Shown here: positions 1 to 11,277 of the stretch, in pieces
Layout of the letters: each line of letters opens with the position of its first letter
Numbering within the stretch: the stretch's first letter is position 1
Assembly: GCA_015039465.1 (NCBI GenBank)
Contig: MU130497.1
Coordinates: 31,942 to 95,941, forward strand
DNA length: 64,000 bases
From: Phlegmacium glaucopus
Taxonomy: Eukaryota; Basidiomycota; Agaricomycetes; Agaricales; Cortinariaceae
Reading direction: 5' to 3'
Translations under genes and position numbers: made by a program
Notes under the pieces: model-generated
The model's input: the letters and a program-made list of their open reading frames with translations, nothing else
Database searches by the model: none
Told to the model about the DNA's origin: nothing

Positions 1-427
1 CTACAGGACCCCTGAATATACCCTCAGATCCCATATCCAAAAAGTCAAAAATTTTCCAATTTTTATCTGGATGATTTTGGCCAATTTCTATCTGGATGGC
101 AGATTTGGGATCCTATTTGGTCAATTTCTATCCAGACGCAGATATGGCATATAAATATGGCTATTTCATTTTTTTTTTGCTTGGGGGGCCCTGTGGGGCC
201 TCAAGGGCACCTGTAGGACATTTTATAAGTAAAAAAAAGTAACTTAAATGAAAAGAGTACAGAAATCCACTATATATGCAAATTTTCTATAAATTTAAGC
301 TACTCCTCGTCTTCTTCAGGGGTCTTCTTCTTTCCTGCAATTATTACTAAAATTTAATGATAACACAATAATAATAGTCTAGAGTAACTCAGTAAGGCAT
401 AAGGTACAACATAATGTTTTTCAAATA
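1..427. other. AT-rich DNA without recognised gene
   Basis: No ORF with recognisable coding character was seen. The stretch is AT-rich and precedes the first copy of interspersed repeat B. Confidence 0.5.
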
Positions 428-558
428 CTTTACAGATTTTTTTATTGTTCCTTCTTATTTTCCATTGTTCTTTTCTTCTCGCAGCGACAACACATACTTC
501 TTTCTTTTTATTGTTCTACATAGCCTCATCCTTAGGGTATAAATACTGCTCTTTTGTA

Positions 559-2069
559 CATCAGGAAAAATGATCTTGGCCCTAGGTAGCCTTGGGTAAT
601 TTGTTAGTATCACATCACTACTCAGGACATCCCAGGACACCCCAGGACACCCCAGGACATCCTAGAGCAGCACAGGTAAAATTTGAGTATTACACACTTA
701 TCCAAGGACACCTCAGGACAACCTAGGACAGCATAGATAAAATTTTGAGTGTCACCCATTTTCTCAGGACACCTTTAGTGTATCCTGGTGCATTGACCAT
801 CTGGATTAAATCACATCAGGAGGCCCTGGGAGTTCCTTTGTTAAGTTTTAAAACAAAAGAGTCACGTTGGAGTAACACCGGATCGGACGGAATGGAACTG
901 GAACAAGTAACGGAAAGGACTTTGGCCTCAGCGTATGTGCTGTGCCGCCCAGCTCCTACAATGTCCTGATTTTGGAACCAGAAGAGAACAGAAAGACGGA
1001 AGACCTCAGTGACTTAGAGGATGAACAAGAGGAGGAAACTAAGATGATATTTGAACTGAGGAAAAACATACAAGTTTCGAGTACTTAAATATAAAAGGAA
1101 TAGCAACCGAAATATAGAATATAAATATAAGTGCTGCGTTCTGCTCCCAGAAAAGGTCCTGCATTCTTGGGTGAATAATCCATGGCTGGTGTGCTGACTG
1201 ATAGTGGGAAAGTGATGACAAAGAAATAGTTGTTATGGTGAAGGTGTGGTAATGGGTTTGGAGTATTGTTGGAAGAGTCAGAATGATATGGAGAAGTCTC
1301 AGAGTTGGATGTAGGAGGAGTAGAACCGGAAACAAGGGAAAGTACTGGAACGGAGTACGGACTACTGGAAACAACTCCGACAGAGTTGGACGGAGTAACG
1401 TATGACAGAATGTAACACCCTTAGAATTTATGAATTTTGCTAGAAAATCTTTAACCACCATGTCCAGGAAAGTATTTTGCAGTTTTCTCAATAAGGAGAG
1501 CTGCTATTAATATAATTTAAACATATTCAGGGTCCTAAAACAATTCTCTACCATCTTTTTTTTTTTTAAAAATCCTTTTTTGGAATTTATGTAATCTACC
1601 CTGACCCAGCACCATATGCTCAAAATCATGCTTATCTGTGATCATGTGACCAATGGTCTGTGCACCATCCAAAAGATATATAAACCACCCACAATTTTGT
1701 TTTCTTATTTCCTACTTCCCCAGTATTATACTAGTATATTTATGTATCACTATTTTATTATTATTTTATTACTAGTATATATGATGTTTAGAATAATTGA
1801 ATATAATTTTATTATTATTATTATTATTCTGTTGTGTGAGACCACTCAAATATCTGGTTTATATACATTTTCTAGCATCAGATCCAAAGGGACTAAGGCT
1901 GCCTCAGGATGCTCTCAGGTTGCCTCAGGTTGCCCCAGGACAGCCTAAGACTTTTCATACATAGGTAACTTGCACCCCAGGGTGACCTCTTGACCTGAGC
2001 GCCCTGAGCTGCCTGGGGCACCCCAGGACATTTCAGGACAGCCTAGGGCAGAAGTCATTTTTCCTGATG
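559..2069 (+). mobile_element. MITE-like element Y, copy 1, TA target duplication
   Basis: The ends are inverted: CATCAGGAAAAATGA at the left and its complement closing at CCTGATG 2069. TA flanks both sides (557-558 and 2070-2071). The uninterrupted sequence in repeat B copy 2 (minus strand near 7255) reads GTACCAGGATAGG, which is the empty site. TA duplication suggests a Tc1/mariner-type transposase acting in trans. Inside are short CAGGACACCCC-type tandem repeats, a TATA-like AAGATATATAAACC near 1675 and a nested solo LTR (839-1417). No transposase ORF was seen. Confidence 0.75.
839..1417 (-). mobile_element. Solo LTR of gypsy family A
   Basis: This is the reverse complement of the 3831-4407 LTR, running TGTTAAG... 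to ...GTAACA. The flanks are TCCTT (834-838) and CCCTT (1418-1422), consistent with a 5-bp target duplication carrying one mutation. The uninterrupted paralogous site near 3350 reads AGGAGTCCTTTAGAATTTA, so the insertion is younger than the duplication of the host repeat Y. Confidence 0.8.
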
Positions 2070-2400
2070 TACCAGGATAGGTAGTTTTCCCCCAGTTCAT
2101 CTCAATCCATTCTTACTCCCCAACAGTCATCCTCTCAGTGGAATTCCAGTGAATTCCTCCCTCTAAGTTCGCTTTTTTGGTCCTTTACTGTCAACCTACT
2201 GTCAACTACTATAGTCTTACTGAAGACTCTTTCTCATTCATCCTCATCCTCCTCATCTCTATTCTCACCCTCTACCTTTCAAGTGTGTTATAAGTCAAGG
2301 TTAAACCTTCCCTAAACAAACAACAGGGAGTCTCTTGACCTAAAGACTGGTCCACTGCTCTCTGGTTGGTTTTTTATAACAACACAAACAACAATTTATA

Positions 2401-3037
2401 ATGTGGTTTGTGCTACATGTGATGGTTGGAACTCTGAAATCATGTAGCGCGGTCTGACCCCCAACCATGAAAACAGACCAACTCAGTACACTGGCAGGAA
2501 TGTAATTAGCCGGGCCACTAGCTTTGTTGTTACAAGTTTACAACTATGGATGGAAAGGTCACTACGCTAGTGTAAGGAAAGGAAGGTAATAAGAAAAAAT
2601 CTATATGAGCTATGCATTGGGTTCAAACTGTCGCTCCAAGGTAATCTATAATTTGTTGCCATCTGACTGCGAGTAAAACCCCATGCAGGGGGGGAAGCCC
2701 AAATGCAACTGCCATGGCTTGGCAGGTGGCAACTAGTATGAAGTGATTAAATCAGTTGTCATTGGGGAATTATACACAACTTTGAACTCACCATTAATGC
2801 TCAATAAACCATGTTTGGCAACAGGGGCAGCAGGAGGTAGTATTAGACCTGGTGGGTATATAAGGGGTGCACCCAGGGACAAGGTGGCATTTTGGAGTCT
2901 CATTGGGAGTAAATTTTGGCTGGGATAACATAGGATTTATCAATATTGAGTACTATAATGGAAAAATAGATCTATGATGCTTGTAAATTCATGATTTGAA
3001 TGCCCAACTGGGTGAGTTGCTGTTGCATTTGCTGTTG
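2401..3037. other. Non-coding spacer
   Basis: No convincing gene or repeat boundary was recognised. The short ORF in 2743-2928 has no family features. Confidence 0.4.
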
Positions 3038-3830
3038 CATCAGGAAAAATGACTTCTGCCCATCAGGAAAAACACTTTGGCTTTAAGAGTCTCTCAGAGC
3101 AACCTCAAAAATTTAAGTGTACAAATCATTAAAAAATGCATTTGAAACATATTTATTTTTTTGAGGTTGGTCTGAGAGACTCCCAGAGTAGCTAGAGTGT
3201 CTTAGAGCTAAAGTGTTTTTCCTGATGTATCCAAGGACACCTCAGGACAACCTAGGACAGCATAGATAAAATTTTGAGTGTCACACATTTGCTCAGGACA
3301 CCTTCAGTGTATCCTGGTGCATTGACCATCTGGATTAAATCACATCAGGAGTCCTTTAGAATTTATGATTTTTGCTAGACAATATTCAACCACTGTGTCC
3401 AGGAATGTATTTTGCAATTTTCTCAATAAGGAGAGCTGCTATTAATATAATTTAAACATATTCAGGGTCCTAAAACAATTCTTTACCATCTTTAAAAAAT
3501 TTCCTTTTTTGGAATTTTATGTCATCTACCCTGACCCACCATATGCTCAAAAGCATGCTTATCTGTGATCATGTGACCAATGGTCTGTGCGCCATCCAAA
3601 AGATATATAAACCACCCACAATTTTGTTTTCTTATTTCCTACTTCCCAGTATTATAGTACTATATAACTTTGTATCACTATTTTATTATTATTTTATTAC
3701 TAGTATATATGATGTTTAGAATAATTGAATATGATTTTATTATATTATTATTATTCTGTTGTGTGAGACTATTCAAATATCTGGTTTATATATGCTCTAG
3801 CATCAGATCCAAAGGGACTAAGGCTGCCTG
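3038..3830 (+). repeat. MITE-like element Y, copy 2 (truncated)
   Basis: It starts with the same CATCAGGAAAAATGACT terminus. The stretch from 3230 to 3830 matches 695-838 plus 1418-1895, including the TATA-like AAGATATATAAACC near 3600. It is cut on the right by the 3831 LTR. A smaller element with the same TIR class (3061-3227) sits inside. The left flank is not TA, so the left end may be a rearranged junction. Confidence 0.6.
3061..3227 (+). mobile_element. Small MITE with CATCAGGAAAAAC inverted ends
   Basis: The element is about 167 bp, with inverted termini CATCAGGAAAAACACTTT and AAGTGTTTTTCCTGATG and further imperfect pairing inward (AGAGTCTCTCAGA with TCTGAGAGACTC). The right flank is TA; the left flank appears deleted. 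It belongs to the same terminus class as element Y and the 29528 palindrome. Confidence 0.65.
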
Positions 3831-4407
3831 TGTTACATTCTGTTATACATTACTCTGGTCCAGCTCCGTTGGAGTGGTCTTTGGTAGTCCATACTCTGTT
3901 CCAGTACTTTCCCTTGTTTCTGGATCTACTCCTCCTACATCCAACTCTGAGACTTCTCCATATCATTCCGGCTCTTCCAACGTTACTCCAAGCCCATTAC
4001 TACAACTTTGCCATAATAACTATTTCTTTGTCATCACTTTCCCATTATCAGTCAGCACACCTGCTATGGATTATTCACCCAAGAATGCAGGATTTTCCGG
4101 GAGCAGAACACAGCACTTTATATTTATCCTTTATATTTTGGTTGCTATTCCTTTTATTATTTAAGTACTCAAAACTTGTATGTATTCCTCAGTTCAAATA
4201 TCAACTTAGTTTCCTCCTCTTGTTCATCCTCTAAGTCACTGAGGTCTTCTGTCTTTCCGTTCTCTTCTGGTTTCAAAATCAGGACATTATAGGAGCTGGG
4301 TGGCACAGCACATACACTGAGGCTAAAGTCCTTTCTGTTACTTGTTCTGGTTCCGTTCCGTCCATTCCGGAGTTACTCCGACGTTACCCCTTTGTCTAAA
4401 CTTAACA
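3831..4407 (+). mobile_element. 5' LTR of Ty3/gypsy family A element
   Basis: It begins TGTTACATTCTG and ends CTTAACA, which are TG...CA ends. Other copies lie at 839-1417, 6070-6669 and 26925-27485, all minus. It directly precedes the gag reading frame at 4438, so it is the 5' LTR of that element. No 3' LTR of this copy was found in the window. Confidence 0.85.
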
Positions 4408-4437
4408 GTATATTCAAACTTCTCACCCACTCCTTCT

Positions 4438-5548
4438 ATGCTAACTCGTTCTAAAAAATCCAAAACTCCATTACCAATACAAGAAAATATGTCCCATGAA
4501 CACACCCCCACCAGGCAGACTCCCGTGCCTTTGATGAACCTCAGAGTACTACGGACGAAGTTGAGTCTCCATCTATTCCTTTCAATGAACTTGTTTCCAA
4601 TTTGGCTGGCAGACTTAGAGAGCCTGAACCCTTCACGGGTAAGGACCCTAAGAAACTGAAAGCTTTTCTTTTCCAGTGTAGGCTCCATTTCCGGAGCTCT
4701 TCTGACACATTCCAAGATGACTCCAAGCAAGTAACTTTTGCTCTGTCCTATCTCCAGGACATTGGTCAGGAATGGTTTGAACCTGGAATTTCCGGACTCA
4801 CCAATGAACCTCTGTCTTGGCTTGAAGATTGGGACCTCTTCATGGATGAGCTCCAATCCAACTTTGGCCCTTTTGACAAATCCACCAACATAGAACACAA
4901 ACTCATGACCCTCCATATGAAGGATGGCCAACGTATCTCTGAATACTTAGTCCGGTTCAACTCTTTGGCAGTCCGCTGCTCTTGGGGCGAGTCTGCTCTA
5001 AGGTATAGGTTTTACAAAGGTTTACCTTCCCGACTCAAGGATGAAATTACCAAAGGTGATGGCAAGCCTTGGACCATGGCCACGATGTATCAAAAAGCTC
5101 AAAATGCCAATGCTCAACACTGGGAATGTATGCAAGAATGTTCTTGGGAACCTGCTCTGCAGCAACACCAAAACCCTCCAAAGGGTCCTACTCCTTCTTC
5201 ATCCTCCTCTGTACCCTCTTCCAACCCTTCTTCCAGTTCCGGAAAACAGTCTCAGCCTTCAGATCAAAAGTCCACTAAGCCTGCAGACTCCAGTAAGACT
5301 TCTTCCACTCCTCCAAAACCTAATCTAGATGGCAAGCTGGACTCGTGGGGTAGACTTACCCAGCAAGAAAGGCAATGCCAGATGGATAATAACCTCTTTT
5401 TTGTGGCAAGGCTGGTCATTGTGTTCCTAACTGTAACCTAGCCAAGGCAAGCTCCGCTAAAGGCCAAGCCTCTACCATTTCTAATTCTGTTTCTGAGTCC
5501 ATTCCAGCTAAGCCAAAGGACTCTGGTTTGGAGAAGAAAAAAGACTAA
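4438..5548 (+). pseudogene. gag: Ty3/gypsy Gag (decayed)
   Basis: Gag forms the capsid of the retrotransposon particle and binds its RNA. The frame opens MLTRSKKSKT just after the LTR, shifts near 4530, and then runs through a capsid-like domain (LREPEPFTGKDPKKLKAF, GLPSRLKDEITKG). A Ser/Pro/Lys-rich linker follows, then a zinc knuckle of the form FCGKAGHCVPNC near 5400, where a second frameshift removes the first cysteine from the frame. It ends at a TAA at 5546. The same protein is encoded on the minus strand at 25798-26918. The frameshifts mean this copy cannot make intact Gag. Confidence 0.85.
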
Positions 5549-5689
5549 GCAATTCACTGGACTCAGCACAGATGGTGAATTGCAAGAGTCCCTGTGCTGA
5601 ACTTGTTGCAGTCCTAAATGCAATAATCTCTCCAGAAACCTGAGCAGTTTTTGTTTCTCTTCTTTGTCTTCAATTTCCAAATGTCAATT

Positions 5690-6860
5690 TTTTTGCTTTC
5701 ATTGACAGTGGTTCCACTCACTGTTTCATGGATGAGCATTACGCGAAGTCCAATGATTTTCCTATTTTTCTGATTACTCTGATGATGCTCTGTCTTATTG
5801 ATAGCTCATCTCTGGGCATGATTACCCATGCTACCATTGTTTCCGTTCAGTTCTCTTGTGGTTCCATCCACAAAATCCAGCTTTTACTAACCAAGCTGGA
5901 TTCTGATTTTCCTGCTGTACTCAGGCTTGACTGGCTCACCCAACATAGTCCATTGATTGACTGGGTCGATAGCAGTGTAACTTTCCAAGACCGTATAGTT
6001 GTCCTTCCAGTTCCTGTTTCTGTTTCCGCCAAGGCACCCATTCCGGTATCTGACATTACCATGTCTGATTGTTAAGTTTAGAACAAAGGGAAAACGTCGG
6101 AGTAAAACGTCGGAGTAAAACCGGATTGGACAGAGTCTGATCGGAACAGAACCATGGAACAGGAAAGGACTATAGCCTCAGCATGTGTGCTGTGCTACCC
6201 TAAACCTTCATGTCCTAATTTCGGAGTAAGAACGGAACGGAGTGGAACCGGAAGTTGCAGGAACTTAGAGAATGACTAGGAGGAGGAAACTAGGTTGATA
6301 TTTGAACTAAGGGAAAACATACAAGTTTGAGTACTTTAAATATAAAAGGAATTGCAACCAAAATATAGAATATAAATATAAGTGCTGCGTTCTGCTCCCG
6401 GAAAAGGTCCTGCATTCTTGGGTGAATAATCCATGGCTGGTGTGCTGACTGATAGTGGGAAAGTGATGACAAAGGAATAGTTGTTATGACGAAGGTGTGG
6501 TAAGGGGTTTGGGATATTGTTGGAAGAGTCGGAATGATACGGAGAAGTCTCGGAGTCGGACGTAGGAGGAGTAGAGTTGGAGACAAGGGAAAGTACTGGA
6601 ACGGAGTACGTACTACTGGAAACAACTCCGACGGAGTCGGACCGGAGTAACGTGTGACGGAATGTAACACTGATACAGTTTCCGCGAGTTTGAAGGTTGA
6701 AATACCTTCCGATACTATTCCGGAACCTCTTTCTGATATCCCGTTTGTTCTGAAACCATTGACCACTCCTAAAATTTCCTTAGTGTCTAGTGCAGCTTTC
6801 ATGAGGTCCATTTGTTCTGAAGGAGCCCAATGCTTTTCCATTTCTGTTGATGTACCTGCA
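5690..6860 (+). pseudogene. Ty3/gypsy protease and linker, split by a solo LTR
   Basis: A retropepsin-type active site FIDSGSTHCF lies near 5700, followed by the typical LDWLTQHSPLIDW segment near 5925. The frame is interrupted by the solo LTR 6070-6669. It then resumes with VSASLKVEIPSDTIPEPLSD and FMRSICSEGAQCFSISVD, the linker that normally leads into reverse transcriptase. The next repeat (B copy 2) follows. The D-S-G triad is visible, but the reading frame is broken. Confidence 0.8.
6070..6669 (-). mobile_element. Solo LTR of gypsy family A in the protease region
   Basis: Its ends are TGTTAAG and GTAACA, reverse complementary to the 3831 LTR. A perfect 5-bp target duplication CTGAT lies at 6065-6069 and 6670-6674. 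The gypsy reading frame continues on the other side, so a member of the same family inserted into the older element and then lost its interior by LTR-LTR recombination. Confidence 0.9.
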
Positions 6861-6894
6861 GTGAGGCCCATTTGTTGTAAACCCACCAGACCGC

Positions 6895-7415
6895 TATAAA
6901 TTGTTGTTTGTGTTGTTATAAAACACCAACCAGAGGGAACTGGACCAGACTTTAGGTCAGAATATCCCCCTGTGTTTGTTTAGGGAAGGTATAACCAGAG
7001 ACTAGTAAGCACACTTGGTTAGAAGAGAGTAGAGGAGGATGAGGATGAAGATCTTGGAAGGTGAATGGGGTAGAGGACGAGGATGAGGATGAGCAAGAGA
7101 GAGTCTTCAGCAAGACTATAGCAATTGACAGTAGGGGACAGTAACAGATAAAAGGTTGAAAAAGCGAACATGAGGGAGGAATTCAACTGGAATTCCACTG
7201 AGATGATGACTGTAGGGGAGTAAGAATGAATTGAGGTGAACTACCTATCCTGGTACAAAAGAGCAGTATTTATACCCTAAGGATGAGGCTATGTAGAACA
7301 ATAAAAAGAAAGAAGTACACGCTGTCAAAGGAAGAAAGATAAAGAGAGGACAGCTGCGAAAAGAAAAGAACAATGGAAAAGAAGAAGGAACAATAAAAAA
7401 ATCTGTAAAGTGTCA
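6895..7415 (-). repeat. Interspersed repeat B, copy 2
   Basis: This is the reverse complement of the B parts at 428-558 and 2072-2400, without the Y insertion. It gives the empty site for element Y. The TATA-like motif reads GGTATAAATACTGCTC on the minus strand. Confidence 0.65.
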
Positions 7416-7984
7416 AAGTGTGAGAGAAAAGAAAAGAAGGCAGTGTACATAGTCCAATAGCAAAAATATACCAACTCCATAGGCGTGTGGTCATGTCAAA
7501 AATGTGAAAGGTCCTGAGTCAACACTTGAAAGGCGCAGCCTTGTTCCCGAGAAAACACTACTTGCCCATGATCCCATGTCGCGCAGCCTTGATAACACTT
7601 GACACACTGCGAGAATAATCCTCTGCTGCTGATTCATCTGCAATTCCTGCTTAGTTGTGATCCTCCTGGACTTCCTAAATTGTCATAAAGAGGGTGGGAA
7701 GGCTTCATGTACCACATGAATGATGGTTTTGGCAGTGAATGATAAGATAAGAGGTAGATAAGGGAGGATAGGGGACTGAGTGAGATCCAAGAGCAAGGGA
7801 TGGCAAGATAGATGGCTGAGGGGAAGACTTGTGGGTCCATAGCCACAACAACAATGACAAAGCCTTTTACATAATGGGAGATGTAGTTGATGTGTCCATA
7901 AAGGGGCTGTTCTTGAAATTATGGACCAAAGATACGATCAAATGCGAGCTGATGACTGATGCGAATAGTAGATTGATTGCTGAT
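7416..7984. other. Non-coding spacer
   Basis: A/G-rich DNA with short ORFs that show no family features. Nothing was recognised. Confidence 0.4.
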
Positions 7985-8575
7985 AGACCCAGGAGACATC
8001 TAGGGATGTAAACACACCATTTTTGCGGTTTCACAACCTTCGCAGTATACTTGCAGTCATCACCAACATTCACATTATCATTCGCAGTTGCCAGCTGTTC
8101 TCGCAATCTTTAAACACGACTCCAACAAAGGTCACTCAGGTGACTGTATTACTCATCACCTTTATTTTTATCTTGTCTCCTTTTATTTGGCTCTTATCTC
8201 CTATGTTTCATTACCAAATTACCGGATCCATGTGACTCTGCTTTAACCCATATTTTACATTCCTGTTTCACCTTTCTGCACTTAGCTATTGCTAGTTACT
8301 ATATTATTAGCAGTAGCAAGTAGGGTAAGAGAGAACAGAGGAGAACAGACGAATTACCACACTTTTGATCCCACCTTTGGAACGTCATGCTAAGCTACTC
8401 TTGCACTCCTTAAAAATCATCCTGCAGGCTTCGCTTTTTCTGTGCATTATCTCACACTTTAAAGTGAACCTTTGCACCTCATAAAACCTCACTATCACCT
8501 ACTGAAGAGAACTACATCAACCCCACAAACTACATACTACTTGTGGTCTGTCCCCACCACAGGTACATCATCGCT
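7985..8575 (+). repeat. Interspersed repeat X, copy 1
   Basis: It starts GGAGACATCTAGGGATGTAA and ends CTACTTGTGGTCTGTCC. The same sequence recurs at 8840-9545 (minus), 11278-12119 (plus), 12146-12486 (minus) and 14219-15190 (plus). This copy has few of the 10-bp tandem units present in the others. It has no ORF with coding character. It could be an LTR or a non-autonomous element. Confidence 0.65.
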
Positions 8576-8839
8576 TTGTGGGATCACTAGCCAAGGGACA
8601 AATGGATGGTAGATGCTTAGGAGCATGTCGATAGTGTAAACGATGGAGAGCATAGTGTGAGACATTGAGAATATGATGAGCGATGAGGGTGATAATGTTG
8701 AATGCATGAGTTGTCGACCAGGAACACGATTCAGGGCCGCTTCCAAAATAGGTAAGTGAATTCAAAGTCCACTTATTTTCATGATGGCGACTTTTAAGCT
8801 TTCTTCTCACACTACCAATCAGTATTGGTGCGCGATACC
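8576..8839. other. Spacer between inverted X copies
   Basis: About 260 bp separating two oppositely oriented X repeats. No match to other parts of the window was noticed. Confidence 0.4.
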
Positions 8840-9545
8840 GCAAGTAGTACATAGTTCGTGAGGTTGATGTAGTTCTCTTCGGTAGGTGATAGTGAGGTTT
8901 TATGAGGTGCAAAGGTTCGCTTTAAAGTGTGAGATAATGCGCAGAAAAGCAAAGCCCGCAGGATGATTTTGAAGGAGTGCAAGAGTAGCTTAGTACAATG
9001 TTCTAAAGGTGGGATCAAAACTGTGGTAATTTGTCCATTCTCCTCTGTTGCTTCCCCTTACTTGCTACTGCTAATAATATAGTAACTAGCAAATAGCTAA
9101 GTGTGGAAAGGTGAAACAGAAATGTAAAATGTGGGTTAAAGTGGAGTCACATGGATCCAGTAATTTGGTAATGAAACATAGGAGATAAGAGCCAAATAAA
9201 AGGAGACAAGATAAAAATAAAGGTGATGAGTAATACAGTCACCTGAGTGACCTTTGTTGGAGTTGTGTTTAAAGATTGCAAGAACAGCTGGTAACTGTGA
9301 ATGATAATGTGAATGTTGGTGATGACTGCAAGTATCTGCAATGGTCTGCGAGTATTCTGTGATGATCTGTGAGTATGTGCAATGATCTGCAATGATCTGC
9401 AATGATCTGCAATGACCTGCAATGACCTGCAATGACCTGCAATGATCTGCAAGTATCTGCAATGATATGTGAGCATCTGCAAGTATACTGCAAAGGTTGT
9501 GAAACCGTGAAAATGGTGTGTTTACATCCCTAGATGTCTCCTGGG
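8840..9545 (-). repeat. Interspersed repeat X, copy 2
   Basis: Reverse orientation. It contains a tandem array of the 10-bp unit AATGATCTGC / AATGACCTGC at about 9375-9445. The apparent ORFs rich in CRSLQ-type repeats over this part are artefacts of the array. Confidence 0.65.
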
Positions 9546-11277
9546 TCCTATCACTATTCATGATCCGGTTGAGGCTGCTAGCTGTTCCACTGCAGCCTCC
9601 ACCACATCTTCCAATTCCGACTTGGAAGGTGTTCTGGAAATATATCATGAATTTTCAGACATCTTTTCAAAGGGTAAAGCTAACACTCTAGCAGCTCATT
9701 GAGAGTATGACTTAAAAATTGAAATTGATGAGTCTGCAAAACCCCCTTTGGGTCCAATTTATCCACTTTCTGAATCCAAGGTGGGAACACTCTGAGAATT
9801 CATCGATGAGCACCTAAACATGGGTTTCATTCACCCTTCAAAGTCTCCTTTCGGAGCACCTGTCCTGTTTATCAAGAAGGACAGGTCCCTCTGGCTTTGC
9901 ATCAATTTCTGAAAACTCAATGCCATCACTCGGAAAGACAAGTATCCTTTACCTCTTGTTTCTGATTAACTTGATGCTCCCTGCAAATCCGGAATTTTTA
10001 CTAAAATTGACTTAAAGCATGCCTACCATCTCATCCAGATCGCTGCTGGAGACGAGTGGAAGACTGCTTTCTGTACCTGCTATGGCTCCTTTGAATGGCT
10101 TGTCATGCCATTTGGACTCACCAATGCCCCTGGCGGTTTTCAAAGGTTCCTTAACACTATTTTTGCTGACCTTTTAGATGTGTTCATAATCATCTATCTG
10201 GACAACATCCTCATTTTCTCCATTAACAAAAAAGGTCACATCAAACATGTCTCCAAAGTCCTCTGACAGCTTCGAGATAATAATCTCTTCACCAATGGTA
10301 AGAAATGTGTTTTCCACTCCGATTCCGTCAAGTACCTGGGTCACATGATTGGTACTGATGGCCTTTCAATGGATCCGGCAAAAGTCCAAGTCATTCAAGA
10401 CTGGCCAGAACCTCAGAAAGTCAAAGATGTCCAGTCCTTCCTTGGTTTTGCTAACTTTTACAGGTGTTTCATCCACAACTACTCCAATATTGTTGTTCTG
10501 TTGACTCGTCGTCTTACCCAGAAAAATATTCCGTGGGTTGTTGATGACAGTTGCCGCCTTGCTTTTGAGACTCTCAGGGAGGCTTTTATTTTGGCTCCGG
10601 TGTTGACACATTGGAAGCCTAACTGTCCTATCATTGTGGAAACTGACACTTCTGATTACACTTTAGCAGCTATCCTTTCCATCCGTGATTCTGATGGAGA
10701 AATCCATCCTGTCGCATATTGTTCCCGTACCTTTTCTGGTGCAGAACTGAATTATGACATTCACGATAAGGAACTCCTTGCCATTTTTGAAGCTTTCAAA
10801 GCTTGGCATCACTACCTTGAAGGTGCTAGTTTCCCAATTGATGTGGTTACTGACCATAAAAATCTAGAGTATTTTGCAACCACCAAAATCTTATTCCAGC
10901 ATCAAGCCCAGTGGTCGGAGTACCTGTCCGCATTCAACATGGTTATTAGATTTCACCCAGGCCGTCTTGGAACAAAGCCAGACATGCTGACTTGTCATTC
11001 TGACCTCTATCTAAAGGAGGGAGGGAAAGATTATGGTGAAGTCAATCCACATAATTTTAAACCTATCTTTTCTTCCAAACAACTTTCCACTTCTCTCCGA
11101 GCTACTTCATTACTTCCCACTGTACTCTGTGGTATCTTCACCATGGATGTTGAAGAGCTCAACAAGGGGATTCTTTCCGCTCTTTCCATGGATCCCCTTG
11201 CACAGTCCTACTTATTAGATATCAATAATCCAAAGTATGTTAGATGGTCAAAGGACACTTCTGGATTCATTGATAGG
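9546..11277 (+). pseudogene. pol: Ty3/gypsy reverse transcriptase-RNase H, copy 1
   Basis: The fragment copies retroelement RNA to DNA. In order, one sees [50 protein letters not shown], the catalytic box YLDN where YLDD is expected, KYLGHMIGTDGLSMDP and QSFLGFANFYR. RNase H follows with ETDTSDYTLAAILS, YDIHDKELLAI and VVTDHKNLEYF. Five in-frame stops interrupt the first 240 codons: four TGA where CGA is expected and one TAA where CAA is expected. The box change is also G-to-A in a CpG. It is flanked on both sides by X repeats and therefore separated from gag and integrase. Confidence 0.9.

Larger units (their letters stand above)
428..2400 (+). repeat. Interspersed repeat B, copy 1 (split by a MITE)
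   Basis: The parts 428-558 and 2072-2400 together match the reverse complement of 6895-7415. The shared part includes a TATA-like GGGTATAAATACTGC and runs to a CAACAATTTATA end. The two parts are separated by a TA-flanked insertion at 559-2069. The promoter-like motif and the absence of coding sequence suggest an LTR or LTR-like repeat, but clear TG...CA ends were not identified. Confidence 0.6.

Noticed and set aside
1039..1491. 150-codon minus-strand ORF as a gene
   Set aside because: It lies in a solo LTR whose other copies (3830-4234, 6290-6886, 27074-27586) show related but disrupted ORFs; there is no conserved frame.
9136..9648. ORFs rich in HCRSLQ/ADHCRSLQ-like repeats
   Set aside because: They are translations of the 10-bp tandem array in repeat X, open in several frames at once; no protein family is implied.
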